From contig JAXOFM010000003.1 in assembly GCA_044841755.1 (NCBI GenBank), positions 124,001-188,000 of the forward strand: DNA of 64,000 nt, read 5' to 3'. Numbering within the stretch: the first letter of the stretch is position 1; the number at the start of each line of letters is the position of its first letter. The notes below the pieces were generated by a model, which did not search any database, was not told where the DNA came from, and saw only the letters and a program-made list of their open reading frames with translations. The position numbers were made by a program, and so were the translations under genes. This DNA is from CAZAPO01 sp044841755 (GTDB lineage: Bacteria; Bacteroidota; Bacteroidia; Flavobacteriales; Flavobacteriaceae). This document shows positions 26,426 through 34,485 of the stretch, piece after piece.

Positions 26426-26815
26426 ATGAGTTTGATAAGTACTTTATTATCAGGAATAAATACTACCAGTTCTCTTTTGGATAAGGTGTTGTCTAAACGT
26501 GGAACTCGAATAGATGATAAGATAAGTGCTGTTACTTCTATGCAAAAGGCAATAAACTATACAGAAGCTTATTTGACCAAGACAAATAATACCTTCATAC
26601 CTAATGAAGAACTATCAAGTCTTTGGCTGGAAGCATTTACTTCAATGATTAAAATTGATAAAAATCTTGCTAAAGAGCTGCGAACTAATAGTTTGTTTTG
26701 GAGCAATCCTCAAAAATGGTTAAAAGAAAAAGGAGCAATGGAACTCGTTCCTACTCTAAAAGACCTTAATGAACGTTGTGAGGGTATATTAAATGAACTT
26801 GAAAGAAGATTATAG
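26426..26815 (+). CDS. Hypothetical protein (129 aa)
   Basis: I do not recognise this protein. It has no signal peptide or membrane helix and is mostly helical and charged (MSLISTLLSGINTTSSLLDKVL, ... NEELSSLWLEAFTSMIKIDK ... KDLNERCEGILNELERRL), suggesting a small cytoplasmic helical bundle. It stands alone on the plus strand between the divergent basic secreted protein and the serine hydrolase. Codon use resembles its neighbours, with no sign of recent transfer. Confidence 0.65.
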   Translation: MSLISTLLSGINTTSSLLDKVLSKRGTRIDDKISAVTSMQKAINYTEAYLTKTNNTFIPNEELSSLWLEAFTSMIKIDKNLAKELRTNSLFWSNPQKWLKEKGAMELVPTLKDLNERCEGILNELERRL

Positions 26816-26903
26816 CAAACTGTTAATAATATCTTCCGCATTTATTAAGTCGTTCAATTAATTTTTACGAACTTGTTTTAATTTGATAACCAATCAATTA
26901 AAA

Positions 26904-28565
26904 ATGAGAAAATTTATACTGCCCTTAGTTTTTGTTTTGCCTTTGTCCATTTTTTGTCAAATTCCTGAAAGCAAAGAAATAGATGAAATATTTACCGAAT
27001 GGAATAAGCCCGAAACTCCTGGTGCTGCTCTAGGAATTGTTAAGGATGGTAAATTGATTTACTCTAAAGGTTATGGATATGGAGATTTAGAACATGACCT
27101 TGAAATTACACCGTCATCAGTATTTTATATTGGTTCAGTTTCTAAGCAGTTTGTGACTTTTGCTGTTTTACTACTAGAAGAACAGGGGAAAATAGGTCTT
27201 GATGATAAAATTCAAAAATACTTACCAGATTTCCCAGAGTATGAGTCTCCTCTAACAATAAGACATTTTATTCATCATACCAGTGGAGTAAGAGATTATC
27301 TTACTTTAATGTATTTAAAAGGAAGAAGTTATTTAGATCATATTGAAGAAGAACAGGTGTATGAACTAATTAAGAGTCAAGAGGAGCTTAACTTTACACC
27401 AGGAGAAAAATATCTATATAGTAACTCTTGCTACTTTATGTTAGCAATGATTATTGAAAAGGCTGCGGGAGAATCCCTTCGAGAATTTGCTCGAAAGAAT
27501 ATGTTTGAACCGCTAGGGATGAAAAACACTTTGTTTTACGATGATAATAGGGATCTTATCAAGAATAAGGTTTTTAGTTATGAGCCAAGAGAGGATGGTG
27601 GATTCAACAATTTAATTCTGAGATTTGATCTTGTTGGATCTGGAGGTGTTTATTCGAGTGTTGAAGATCTACTTCTTTGGGATCAAAACTTCTATGATAA
27701 TAAGTTGGGTAAAGGAGGGCAGGATATTATCAATAAAATGCATGAAGAGGGATTATTGAATGATGGTACAAGTAGTGGTTATGCATTTGCATTAAATAAT
27801 GGAGAGTATAAGGGACTCAAAACTGTAAGTCATGGTGGAGCTTTGGCTGGATACCGAGCGCAATTAATGCGTTTTCCTGATCAGAATTTTTCTGTAATCA
27901 TTTTGGCAAATAGAGGAGATGCTAACCCTACAGGAATGAGCTTTCAAGTTGCAGATATATTGCTTAAAGAGTATTTCAAAGAAGAACCTAAAGAAGATTC
28001 CGCTGTGAAAAGTATAGTAGTAGAGAAAAAAGAGGCGACTATATCCTTTGATCAAGCTATAGGGAGCTATCAGATTCAACCTGGTGTTATTGCTGAAATA
28101 TCTGTAAAAAATGATTCGTTGCATGTTTTACAGAAATGGAATAATGTTGAATATAATATATATCGTACCACAGGAGATACTTATGAAATACCAAACAATA
28201 GCACAGTGCAGTTTGTGTTTTCGGATGTCAAGAATGATAATGCACAAATATTAACTGTAATACAAAACGGAAATCCTACTGAATGTAAAAGAGTTAATGT
28301 TTCAAGGTTGAGTGAAGTTGATTTATTACAATATATTGGTGAATACTATAGCAAGGAAATTGATGCTACATATAAAGTTTTTAAAGAAGGAGATAAGCTC
28401 ATGGTAAAAGTGCCAAATAACAATGCCCAGGAAATGGAACTATCTGAAACCGATTTATTTGTAGCTGACGGAAATGTAATTAGATTTAAAAGGGAAGGAG
28501 ATTTGATAAATGGTTGTGAAGTTGATGCTGGAAGAGTACAAAACCTAAAGTTTGTTAAGAAATAA
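26904..28565 (+). CDS. Serine hydrolase, class C beta-lactamase/penicillin-binding family
   Basis: The ATG at 26904 opens the signal peptide MRKFILPLVFVLPLSIFCQ; about 553 residues. Penicillin-recognising fold: SxxK nucleophile motif SVSK (in VFYIGSVSKQFVTF), YSN (in YLYSNSCYF), and HGG (in VSHGGALAGYRAQ) as the third motif. After the catalytic domain (to about residue 360) comes a lipocalin-like C-terminal domain of about 190 residues, common in esterase or peptidase members. Periplasmic or exported; substrate unknown (D-amino peptide, ester or beta-lactam). Confidence 0.87.
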   Translation: MRKFILPLVFVLPLSIFCQIPESKEIDEIFTEWNKPETPGAALGIVKDGKLIYSKGYGYGDLEHDLEITPSSVFYIGSVSKQFVTFAVLLLEEQGKIGLDDKIQKYLPDFPEYESPLTIRHFIHHTSGVRDYLTLMYLKGRSYLDHIEEEQVYELIKSQEELNFTPGEKYLYSNSCYFMLAMIIEKAAGESLREFARKNMFEPLGMKNTLFYDDNRDLIKNKVFSYEPREDGGFNNLILRFDLVGSGGVYSSVEDLLLWDQNFYDNKLGKGGQDIINKMHEEGLLNDGTSSGYAFALNNGEYKGLKTVSHGGALAGYRAQLMRFPDQNFSVIILANRGDANPTGMSFQVADILLKEYFKEEPKEDSAVKSIVVEKKEATISFDQAIGSYQIQPGVIAEISVKNDSLHVLQKWNNVEYNIYRTTGDTYEIPNNSTVQFVFSDVKNDNAQILTVIQNGNPTECKRVNVSRLSEVDLLQYIGEYYSKEIDATYKVFKEGDKLMVKVPNNNAQEMELSETDLFVADGNVIRFKREGDLINGCEVDAGRVQNLKFVKK

Positions 28566-28566
28566 A

Positions 28567-28605
28567 AGAATCCCATAATCCTTAGGAGAGGAGTTATGGG
28601 ATTCT
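28567..28605. terminator. Long hairpin terminator
   Basis: AGAATCCCATAA (28567-28578) pairs perfectly with TTATGGGATTCT (28594-28605). The T-rich tail is on the minus strand, so it primarily serves the gene at 28648-29352. Confidence 0.7.
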
Positions 28606-28647
28606 ACTAGCTAACCAACCAAATTAAAGTAGGTTACGAACAATGTA

Positions 28648-29352
28648 CTAATGGTTTCTTCTTTTAGCAATTTTGTTCTTCTTCTTTTTTAGGGTTTTAC
28701 CACTTTTTCTATAATAGTAGTAATCGTCGTTGTTGCCATTTTCATACCAATCGTTTTCGTACCAGTCATCTCTATAATCATTGTTAAAATGATCGGCTGT
28801 ACATCCAAAGGTTCCACAGAAACCACATCCTTGGTTGCTTCTGTTTATTTTTCCCCAAGTATCAATAACTTTTCCTTTTCTGTTATATTTAATATGTAGT
28901 CCGCCAACTTGTTTAAGTCGTCCATGACGATATTTAATGTAAACAGATCCAACACGCTTTATTCTTCCATAATGATCATAATTAACATATACATTACCCA
29001 CTCTACGTACACGACCTAATTTGTCGTGAGCCACATAAACGCCTCTTGATCTTGAATAATTATGCCTCACTCCTGGTGCCCCATAAGTTGTATTGATTCC
29101 TCTCCTTTTAGATTTACCATTTCGATAATAACTATCATATCTGTAATAGATATCAGTATTAAAATCGAATTCTCCATTTGGAAAGATCAAGAATTCAACA
29201 CCGCGTTCCACAAACATTACAGGTTGTGTATAACGATAGCGTTTGTTAATTCTTAAATCTTTACTGTTGTCTAACTCCGAAACAATTTCGGTTGCTGTTG
29301 TAGATGTTATTCCTAATAACAATCCAATCAATAATAAAGTAATCTTTTTCAT
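28648..29352 (-). CDS. Secreted 16-residue-repeat protein, paralog of the 25106-26287 product
   Basis: 234 residues. Signal peptide MKKITLLLIGLLLGITSTTA. It shares FVERGVEFLIFPNGEFDFN with its paralog, then shows three clear tandem units, DKLGRVRRVGNVYVNY, DHYGRIKRVGSVYIKY and a 15-residue third copy, which suggest stacked beta-hairpins. Instead of a long Arg/Ser tail it has a Cys cluster (GCGFCGTFGC), an acidic/Tyr-rich stretch and a short Lys/Arg-rich end (KKKKNKIAKRR). Function unknown. Upstream is the same 12-mer found before the paralog, which implies co-regulation. Confidence 0.75.
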   Translation of the reverse strand: MKKITLLLIGLLLGITSTTATEIVSELDNSKDLRINKRYRYTQPVMFVERGVEFLIFPNGEFDFNTDIYYRYDSYYRNGKSKRRGINTTYGAPGVRHNYSRSRGVYVAHDKLGRVRRVGNVYVNYDHYGRIKRVGSVYIKYRHGRLKQVGGLHIKYNRKGKVIDTWGKINRSNQGCGFCGTFGCTADHFNNDYRDDWYENDWYENGNNDDYYYYRKSGKTLKKKKNKIAKRRNH

Positions 29353-29418
29353 AGTAATTGATTTTAAGATTATGCCTACTCTTTAGCTTTTCGGCTTTAC
29401 GCTATTTGATAATTGGAT

Positions 29419-29437
29419 TTCATTTATCGTGCCAAAA
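29419..29437 (-). promoter_or_regulatory. Sigma-54-like promoter of the repeat-protein paralog
   Basis: TTTTGGCACGAT on the minus strand (29437-29426), then AAATGA; the -24 GG and the -13 G keep 12-base spacing, but the -12 element (ATGA) is weaker than at the paralog. It sits 74 bp before the ATG at 29352. Confidence 0.5.
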
Positions 29438-29557
29438 GCGTAACATTCTGATTAACAATAAATAATATTGTTTTGGTTACAAAATGCATAGTTATGTCGT
29501 CTTAATTTTAGTTACCATTAACTTTTACTATTTTTATACAAGCTATTAACACTAACC

Positions 29558-30634
29558 ATGGATACCGAAAATAACATTGATCAAATTCTTTGTCAAAATT
29601 GTGAAAACGAACATGATGCTGAATTTAATTTTTGTCCTCATTGTGGACAACAAACCAAGGAAGATCTTACTGTAAGTGTATTGTTTTACAATACTATTAG
29701 TAACTATTTTTCCTTTGACGCTCGTTTTTTACGAAGTTTCATTCCATTAATGTTCAAGCCAGGTTTTATTGCTAAGAAGTTTGTTAGAGGTAAACGATTG
29801 ACATATCTTCATCCAGCTCAATATTATTTGTTCGTTTCTGTAATTTTCTTTTTTCTTTTATCATTCAAGGTACGAGAGTATAGTCAGGCAGCAGATGAAG
29901 CATTGCAAAAGACCTTTGATGTTGAGCAGAAAGAAGGATTAAATCTTAAGTTAATTGATACAGCTGAAGTTGCAAAGTTTTCAGAAACATTACAGCAAAA
30001 CAATGTGGTTACAGGGATGAGTCAAGAAGAATTGGCAACATTGGACTCTTTAATGGTTGAAGGAGCTAATGTACCGATTAATGCCAATTTCAATATGTTT
30101 GGTATTGATGGTAAAAGACTAGACTCACTTATTGCAACTGGTGCAACAGAAAAAGAGCAGCTTGCATTTATTGGAATGAAAGAAGATGCAGGCTTTTTAA
30201 ATAAAACATTTCATAAACAGCGACTTAAGTTTCATAAGAATAAAGGAGTAGGAATAGTTCAAGTATTTTTTGATACTATACCAATAGCCTTATTTATACT
30301 CTTACCAATATTCGCGATGATTATGAAACTGCTTTTTTGGCGCAAAGGACGGTTTGCTCATCATTTGGTATTCAGTTTTTACTATTTTTCCTTCTTATTT
30401 GTGGTACTAGGTATAATTTTAGGTGTAAATTATATATGGGACATTCCTGATTGGATAGACTTCTTGGTGTTATTGTCTACTTCATTTTATTTGTGGTTAT
30501 CGATGAAGAATTTTTATGAGCAAGGTTATTTTGTCACATTCATTAAAACTGGAATTGCAATGTTTCTATATACCAGTTTTATATTACCAACAGCATTGTT
30601 GATAATTGCTCTAGGATCTTTTATTTTCTATTAG
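29558..30634 (+). CDS. DUF3667 family membrane protein with N-terminal zinc ribbon
   Basis: 358 residues. CQNCENEHDAEFNFCPHCGQQT at residues about 11-32 is a four-Cys zinc ribbon. It is followed by the DUF3667 core (SVLFYNTISNYFSFDARFLRSFIPLMFKPG ... KFVRGKRLTYLHPAQYYLFVSVIFFFLLSF) and four or five predicted membrane helices toward the C-terminus. Widespread in Bacteroidota; function unknown. Its stop codon overlaps that of uvrA, read from the other strand, in TTAG. Confidence 0.87.
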   Translation: MDTENNIDQILCQNCENEHDAEFNFCPHCGQQTKEDLTVSVLFYNTISNYFSFDARFLRSFIPLMFKPGFIAKKFVRGKRLTYLHPAQYYLFVSVIFFFLLSFKVREYSQAADEALQKTFDVEQKEGLNLKLIDTAEVAKFSETLQQNNVVTGMSQEELATLDSLMVEGANVPINANFNMFGIDGKRLDSLIATGATEKEQLAFIGMKEDAGFLNKTFHKQRLKFHKNKGVGIVQVFFDTIPIALFILLPIFAMIMKLLFWRKGRFAHHLVFSFYYFSFLFVVLGIILGVNYIWDIPDWIDFLVLLSTSFYLWLSMKNFYEQGYFVTFIKTGIAMFLYTSFILPTALLIIALGSFIFY

Positions 30635-33423
30635 AGTTTATCTTTTAAATAGCTGCCAGTATAAGAATTTGGGTTTTCGGCTAAAGCTTCAGGAGTTCCT
30701 GACGCAATTAGGTATCCACCATTTGCTCCACCTTCAGGACCAAGGTCAATAATATGATCAGCACATTTAATAAGTTCAATATTATGCTCTATAACAATGA
30801 TAGAGTGACCTTTTTCAATTAAAGCATTGAATGATTTTAAGAGTTTGCTTATATCATGAAAATGTAATCCTGTAGTTGGTTCATCAAAAATGAATAAAGC
30901 TTTTTCAGCATTGTTTCCTTTTCCTAAGAAGGAAGCCAATTTTATACGCTGTGCTTCACCACCAGAAAGTGTAGAAGAGCTTTGTCCTAAAGTAACATAC
31001 CCTAAGCCAACATCTTGTAAAGGTTGAAGTTTATTGTGAATTTTCTTCTGACCAGTTTCCTTAAAGAAAGAAATGGCGTTATCGATGGTCATATTTAAGA
31101 TGTCATCGATTGTTTTTCCTTCAAAAGTTACTTCAAGAACTTCTTTCTTGAAGCGCTTACCTTTACAAGCTTCACATTCAAGATGAACATCTGCCATAAA
31201 CTGCATTTCAATGGTAACTTCACCTTCACCTTTACAAGTCTCACAGCGCCCACCATCAACATTAAACGAAAAATGCTTAGGCTGATAGCCTCTTATCAAG
31301 CTTGCTTTTTGTTTAGAGAATAAAGCTCTAATATCATCGTATGCCTTAATATATGTTACAGGATTTGAGCGGGATGAGCGACCAATAGGGTTTTGATCCA
31401 CAAATTCTATTTGTTTAATGTTATCAAATTTCCCTTCAATTGATGTAAATTCTCCAGGTTTGTCTCCATAGCTACCAATTTCTTTTATTAGAGCTGGATA
31501 GAGGATCTTTTTAATAAGCGTACTCTTTCCACTTCCTGAAACTCCTGTTATAATTGTAAGCATTTCTAAAGGAAATGTTACATCAATATTTTTTAGATTA
31601 TGTTCTCTTGCTCCATTAATAGTTACCTGATAATTAGATTTTCTGCGTGTTTCAGGAACTTTAATTTTTAAACTTCCGTTTAAGTATCGTGCAGTTAAAG
31701 AATCTGAAATCAAAATATCATTAAAAGTTCCAGTCGCAACCACTTCACCACCAAAAGTTCCAGCTTCTGGACCAATATCTATAATCTCATCGGCAGCAGC
31801 CATGATATCTTCGTCATGTTCAACCACAATAACAGTGTTTCCTAGATCACGAAGCGATTTAAGAACTTCTATCAGACGTTCGGTATCTTTTGGATGTAAT
31901 CCAATGCTTGGTTCATCCAATATATACATGGAGCCAACTAAACTGCTTCCAAGAGAGGTAGCAAGATTGATTCGCTGACTTTCACCACCAGATAAAGTAT
32001 TTGATCTTCTGTTAAGTGTTAGATAGCTTAAACCAACATTTGTGAGAAACGAAAGACGATTGGTGATTTCTTTAAGTAATCTTTCCGCAATTTTTCTATC
32101 GTGCTCGCTTACTTCAAAACCTTTAAAGAACTTTGTAAGTTCAATTAAAGGCATTTCAACCAAATCGGTGATTGTTGCACCATTAACTTTTACGTAGTTA
32201 GCTTCTGAACGTAATCTTTTTCCGTTACATACATCACACTTTGTTTTTCCTCTATAGCGAGAAAGCATTACTCTGTTCTGTATTTTATATGCTTTAGTTT
32301 CAAGTTCTGCAAAGAAACTGTTAAGTCCCTCAAAATGTTCATTTCCAGTCCAAATGAGTTCTTTTTGCTCTTCTGTTAACTCAAAGTAAGGTTTGTGTAT
32401 AGGAAAATCGAACTTATGCGAGTTGTTCACCAATTGATCTCGATACCAACTCATACTTTCTCCACGCCATGGAAAAATAGCATTTTCATAAACAGACAAT
32501 CCTGTATTAGGAACGACCAATGTTTCATCAATGCCAATTACGTCTCCATATCCTTCACATTTTGGACAAGCTCCATAAGGATTATTAAAACTGAAAAGAT
32601 GCGTATTCGGTTCAAGAAAAGAAATACCATCTAATTCAAATCGATTACTAAAATTCTCTATGTTATTTGAAGACAATTCTTCAATAGCGCATTCACCTTT
32701 TCCTTCGTAAAAAGCAGTTTGTATGGCATCTGCTAAGCGATTATAAAAATCTTCATCTTCACGAACAATGATACGATCTACCACTAATGAAACTTGATCC
32801 TTCTCATTAATATCTTGAATATAATCCTCTATTCGCTTAATTTGCCCATTAACCTTTAAGCGTGCATAACCTTGCTGATAAAGCACCTTAAGCTTATTAC
32901 TTAGTAAACGTCCTTCTTCTAAATGAATAGGAGATAGGAGCAATAACTTCTCTCCAACTTCAAAAGATTTGATATGATTTAGAACATCTGTAACTGTATC
33001 TTTTTTTACTTGTTTGCCAGATTTTGGGGAATATGTCTTTCCAATTCTAGCAAAAAGCAGTTTTAAATAATCGTAAATCTCTGTAGTTGTTCCAACTGTA
33101 GATCTTGGGTTGGTTGAATTTACTTTTTGTTCAATAGCAATTGCAGGTGCAATGCCTTTAATATAATCAACCTTTGGTTTGTGAAGTCTTCCAAGAAATT
33201 GACGCGCATAACTAGATAGGCTCTCAACATATCTTCTTTGTCCTTCTGCATATAATGTATCGAATGCTAAGCTAGACTTTCCAGAACCTGAAAGTCCTGT
33301 GATTACTACTAATTTGTTTCTTGGAATGACAACATCAATGTTTTTTAGATTGTGCAATTTGGCACCTTTAATAATGATGTTTGTTTTAGGGTCTACATTG
33401 ACAATATTAGTGTTTTTGGACAT
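30631..33423 (-). CDS. uvrA: UvrABC excinuclease subunit A
   Basis: DNA-damage recognition ATPase of nucleotide excision repair. About 930 residues. Two ABC ATPase modules: Walker A GLSGSGKSS near residue 40 and GVSGSGKST near residue 640, and two LSGGE signatures (NTLSGGESQRINLA, STLSGGEAQRIKLA). Zinc-binding pairs are present (CPKCEGYG, CDVCNGKRL, CETCKGEGE, CEACKGKRF). The ATG at 33423 is preferred over the TTG at 33435 because a TATCTTTG box at 33444-33451 puts the transcript start between the box and the TTG. Confidence 0.98.
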   Translation of the reverse strand: MSKNTNIVNVDPKTNIIIKGAKLHNLKNIDVVIPRNKLVVITGLSGSGKSSLAFDTLYAEGQRRYVESLSSYARQFLGRLHKPKVDYIKGIAPAIAIEQKVNSTNPRSTVGTTTEIYDYLKLLFARIGKTYSPKSGKQVKKDTVTDVLNHIKSFEVGEKLLLLSPIHLEEGRLLSNKLKVLYQQGYARLKVNGQIKRIEDYIQDINEKDQVSLVVDRIIVREDEDFYNRLADAIQTAFYEGKGECAIEELSSNNIENFSNRFELDGISFLEPNTHLFSFNNPYGACPKCEGYGDVIGIDETLVVPNTGLSVYENAIFPWRGESMSWYRDQLVNNSHKFDFPIHKPYFELTEEQKELIWTGNEHFEGLNSFFAELETKAYKIQNRVMLSRYRGKTKCDVCNGKRLRSEANYVKVNGATITDLVEMPLIELTKFFKGFEVSEHDRKIAERLLKEITNRLSFLTNVGLSYLTLNRRSNTLSGGESQRINLATSLGSSLVGSMYILDEPSIGLHPKDTERLIEVLKSLRDLGNTVIVVEHDEDIMAAADEIIDIGPEAGTFGGEVVATGTFNDILISDSLTARYLNGSLKIKVPETRRKSNYQVTINGAREHNLKNIDVTFPLEMLTIITGVSGSGKSTLIKKILYPALIKEIGSYGDKPGEFTSIEGKFDNIKQIEFVDQNPIGRSSRSNPVTYIKAYDDIRALFSKQKASLIRGYQPKHFSFNVDGGRCETCKGEGEVTIEMQFMADVHLECEACKGKRFKKEVLEVTFEGKTIDDILNMTIDNAISFFKETGQKKIHNKLQPLQDVGLGYVTLGQSSSTLSGGEAQRIKLASFLGKGNNAEKALFIFDEPTTGLHFHDISKLLKSFNALIEKGHSIIVIEHNIELIKCADHIIDLGPEGGANGGYLIASGTPEALAENPNSYTGSYLKDKL

Positions 33424-33443
33424 TTTTTGCGGCAATAATTTGC

Positions 33444-33451
33444 CAAAGATA
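33444..33451 (-). promoter_or_regulatory. Putative -7 box of uvrA
   Basis: TATCTTTG on the minus strand; predicted leader about 14 nt, which decides the start codon at 33423. No LexA-type site was recognised nearby. Confidence 0.5.
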
Positions 33452-33517
33452 GGGCTTACAACTTAGTTTTTAAAATGTTCATTTCATCGATTTTTTACGA
33501 AAAAAAACGAGAACTTT

Positions 33518-33549
33518 TTGTTTTTTAGGAATGATTGTTGTTATATTTG
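33518..33549 (+). promoter_or_regulatory. Promoter of the sigma factor gene
   Basis: TTG (33518-33520), 21-bp spacer, TATATTTG (33542-33549): a complete Bacteroidota housekeeping promoter. The predicted start near 33556 gives an unusually long leader of about 105 nt. Confidence 0.6.
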
Positions 33550-33619
33550 ATTCGTATTAATCAGCAAATTAAACTATTAGCCTATAGCATAATATTACTT
33601 TTTATTCAATCAAAACCCC

Positions 33620-33647
33620 AAATTTCAGAAGGAAACTTCTGCGATTT
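33620..33647 (+). promoter_or_regulatory. Leader hairpin before the sigma factor gene
   Basis: CAGAAG (33626-33631) pairs with CTTCTG (33636-33641) around a GAAA tetraloop, and an outer AAAT/ATTT pair extends it. It ends 15 nt before the ATG and contains a purine stretch (AGAAGGAAA). Confidence 0.45.
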
Positions 33648-33661
33648 AAAAAGTAATAATT

Positions 33662-34246
33662 ATGAAAAAAGAACTTATCACTGATGCTGTTTTAGTACGA
33701 AACTACATTGATGGCGCAGAGAGCGCATTAGCAACTTTAATTACTCGACACAAGCAAAAGATTTACAGCTTTATTTATTCTAAAGTATTAGATCGTGATG
33801 TTACTGAGGATATTTTTCAGGATACTTTTATTAAAGTGATCAGAACTTTAAAACTTGGAAAATACAATGAAGAAGGTAAATTTTTACCTTGGGTAATGCG
33901 TATTGCTCATAATTTGGTAATAGATCATTTTAGAAAAAACAGTAGAATGCCTAAGTTCGATAACAATCAAGAATTTAATATTTTTTCAGTAATAAGTGAT
34001 TCTAGCTTAAATGCAGAAAAAACAATTATAAAAGAACAAGTAGAACAAGATGTTAGACGTTTAATTGATGAATTACCAGAAGACCAAAAACAGGTATTAG
34101 TAATGCGTATGTATAATGACATGAGTTTTAAAGAAATATCTGAAAACACTGGTGTTAGCATTAATACAGCTTTGGGAAGAATGCGTTATGCACTTATTAA
34201 TTTACGTAAGGTAATTGATAAACATAATATTGTTTTAACAAATTAA
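33662..34246 (+). CDS. RNA polymerase sigma-70 family (ECF-like) sigma factor
   Basis: 194 residues, the two-domain length of ECF sigma factors. Region 2 includes RDVTEDIFQDTFIKVIR and the -10 melting part KFLPWVMRIAHNLVIDHFRKN. Region 4 has RRLIDELPEDQKQVLVMRMYNDMSFKEISENTGVSINTALGRMRYAL, with the -35-binding helix-turn-helix. No anti-sigma factor gene follows; instead a 47-codon gene lies 57 nt downstream. Its targets are unknown. The long leader with a hairpin suggests post-transcriptional control. Confidence 0.92.
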   Translation: MKKELITDAVLVRNYIDGAESALATLITRHKQKIYSFIYSKVLDRDVTEDIFQDTFIKVIRTLKLGKYNEEGKFLPWVMRIAHNLVIDHFRKNSRMPKFDNNQEFNIFSVISDSSLNAEKTIIKEQVEQDVRRLIDELPEDQKQVLVMRMYNDMSFKEISENTGVSINTALGRMRYALINLRKVIDKHNIVLTN

Positions 34247-34303
34247 TACAATAAATAAAGTTATGCTGCGTTTACGTTATATATCAAAATACAAATTGTA
34301 CGT

Positions 34304-34447
34304 ATGGCAAAACTTCACATTGAAGATTCTAAACATCTTGAAAAACTAGAACCGAGAGAAGAAACGGTTAAATTTCTTTTGAATTATTCTCAGGCTTTAA
34401 GTGTTATAAATTGTAATAAACTAAAGTTTGAAGCGCTTCTAAACTAA
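34304..34447 (+). CDS. Small protein (47 aa) downstream of the sigma factor
   Basis: A 47-codon frame (ATG 34304 to TAA) encoding a Lys/Glu/Leu-rich soluble protein (MAKLHIEDSKHLEKLEPREE, ... FLLNYSQALSVINC, ... FEALLN), mostly helical. No signal peptide or membrane helix. It lies between the sigma factor stop and a strong terminator, so it is the end of that transcript. I recall similar short proteins in this position in other Flavobacteriia but cannot name a family. A role linked to the sigma factor is only suggested by position. Confidence 0.75.
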   Translation: MAKLHIEDSKHLEKLEPREETVKFLLNYSQALSVINCNKLKFEALLN

Positions 34448-34463
34448 ACTTTGGCGAAAAAAG

Positions 34464-34485
34464 AGCTCTAGTGAAAACTAGAGCT
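34464..34485 (+). terminator. Terminator of the sigma factor transcript
   Basis: AGCTCTAGT (34464-34472) pairs with ACTAGAGCT (34477-34485) around a GAAA loop, followed by TTTTTGTTTTG. The 3' arm covers the stop codon of nth on the other strand. Confidence 0.85.
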
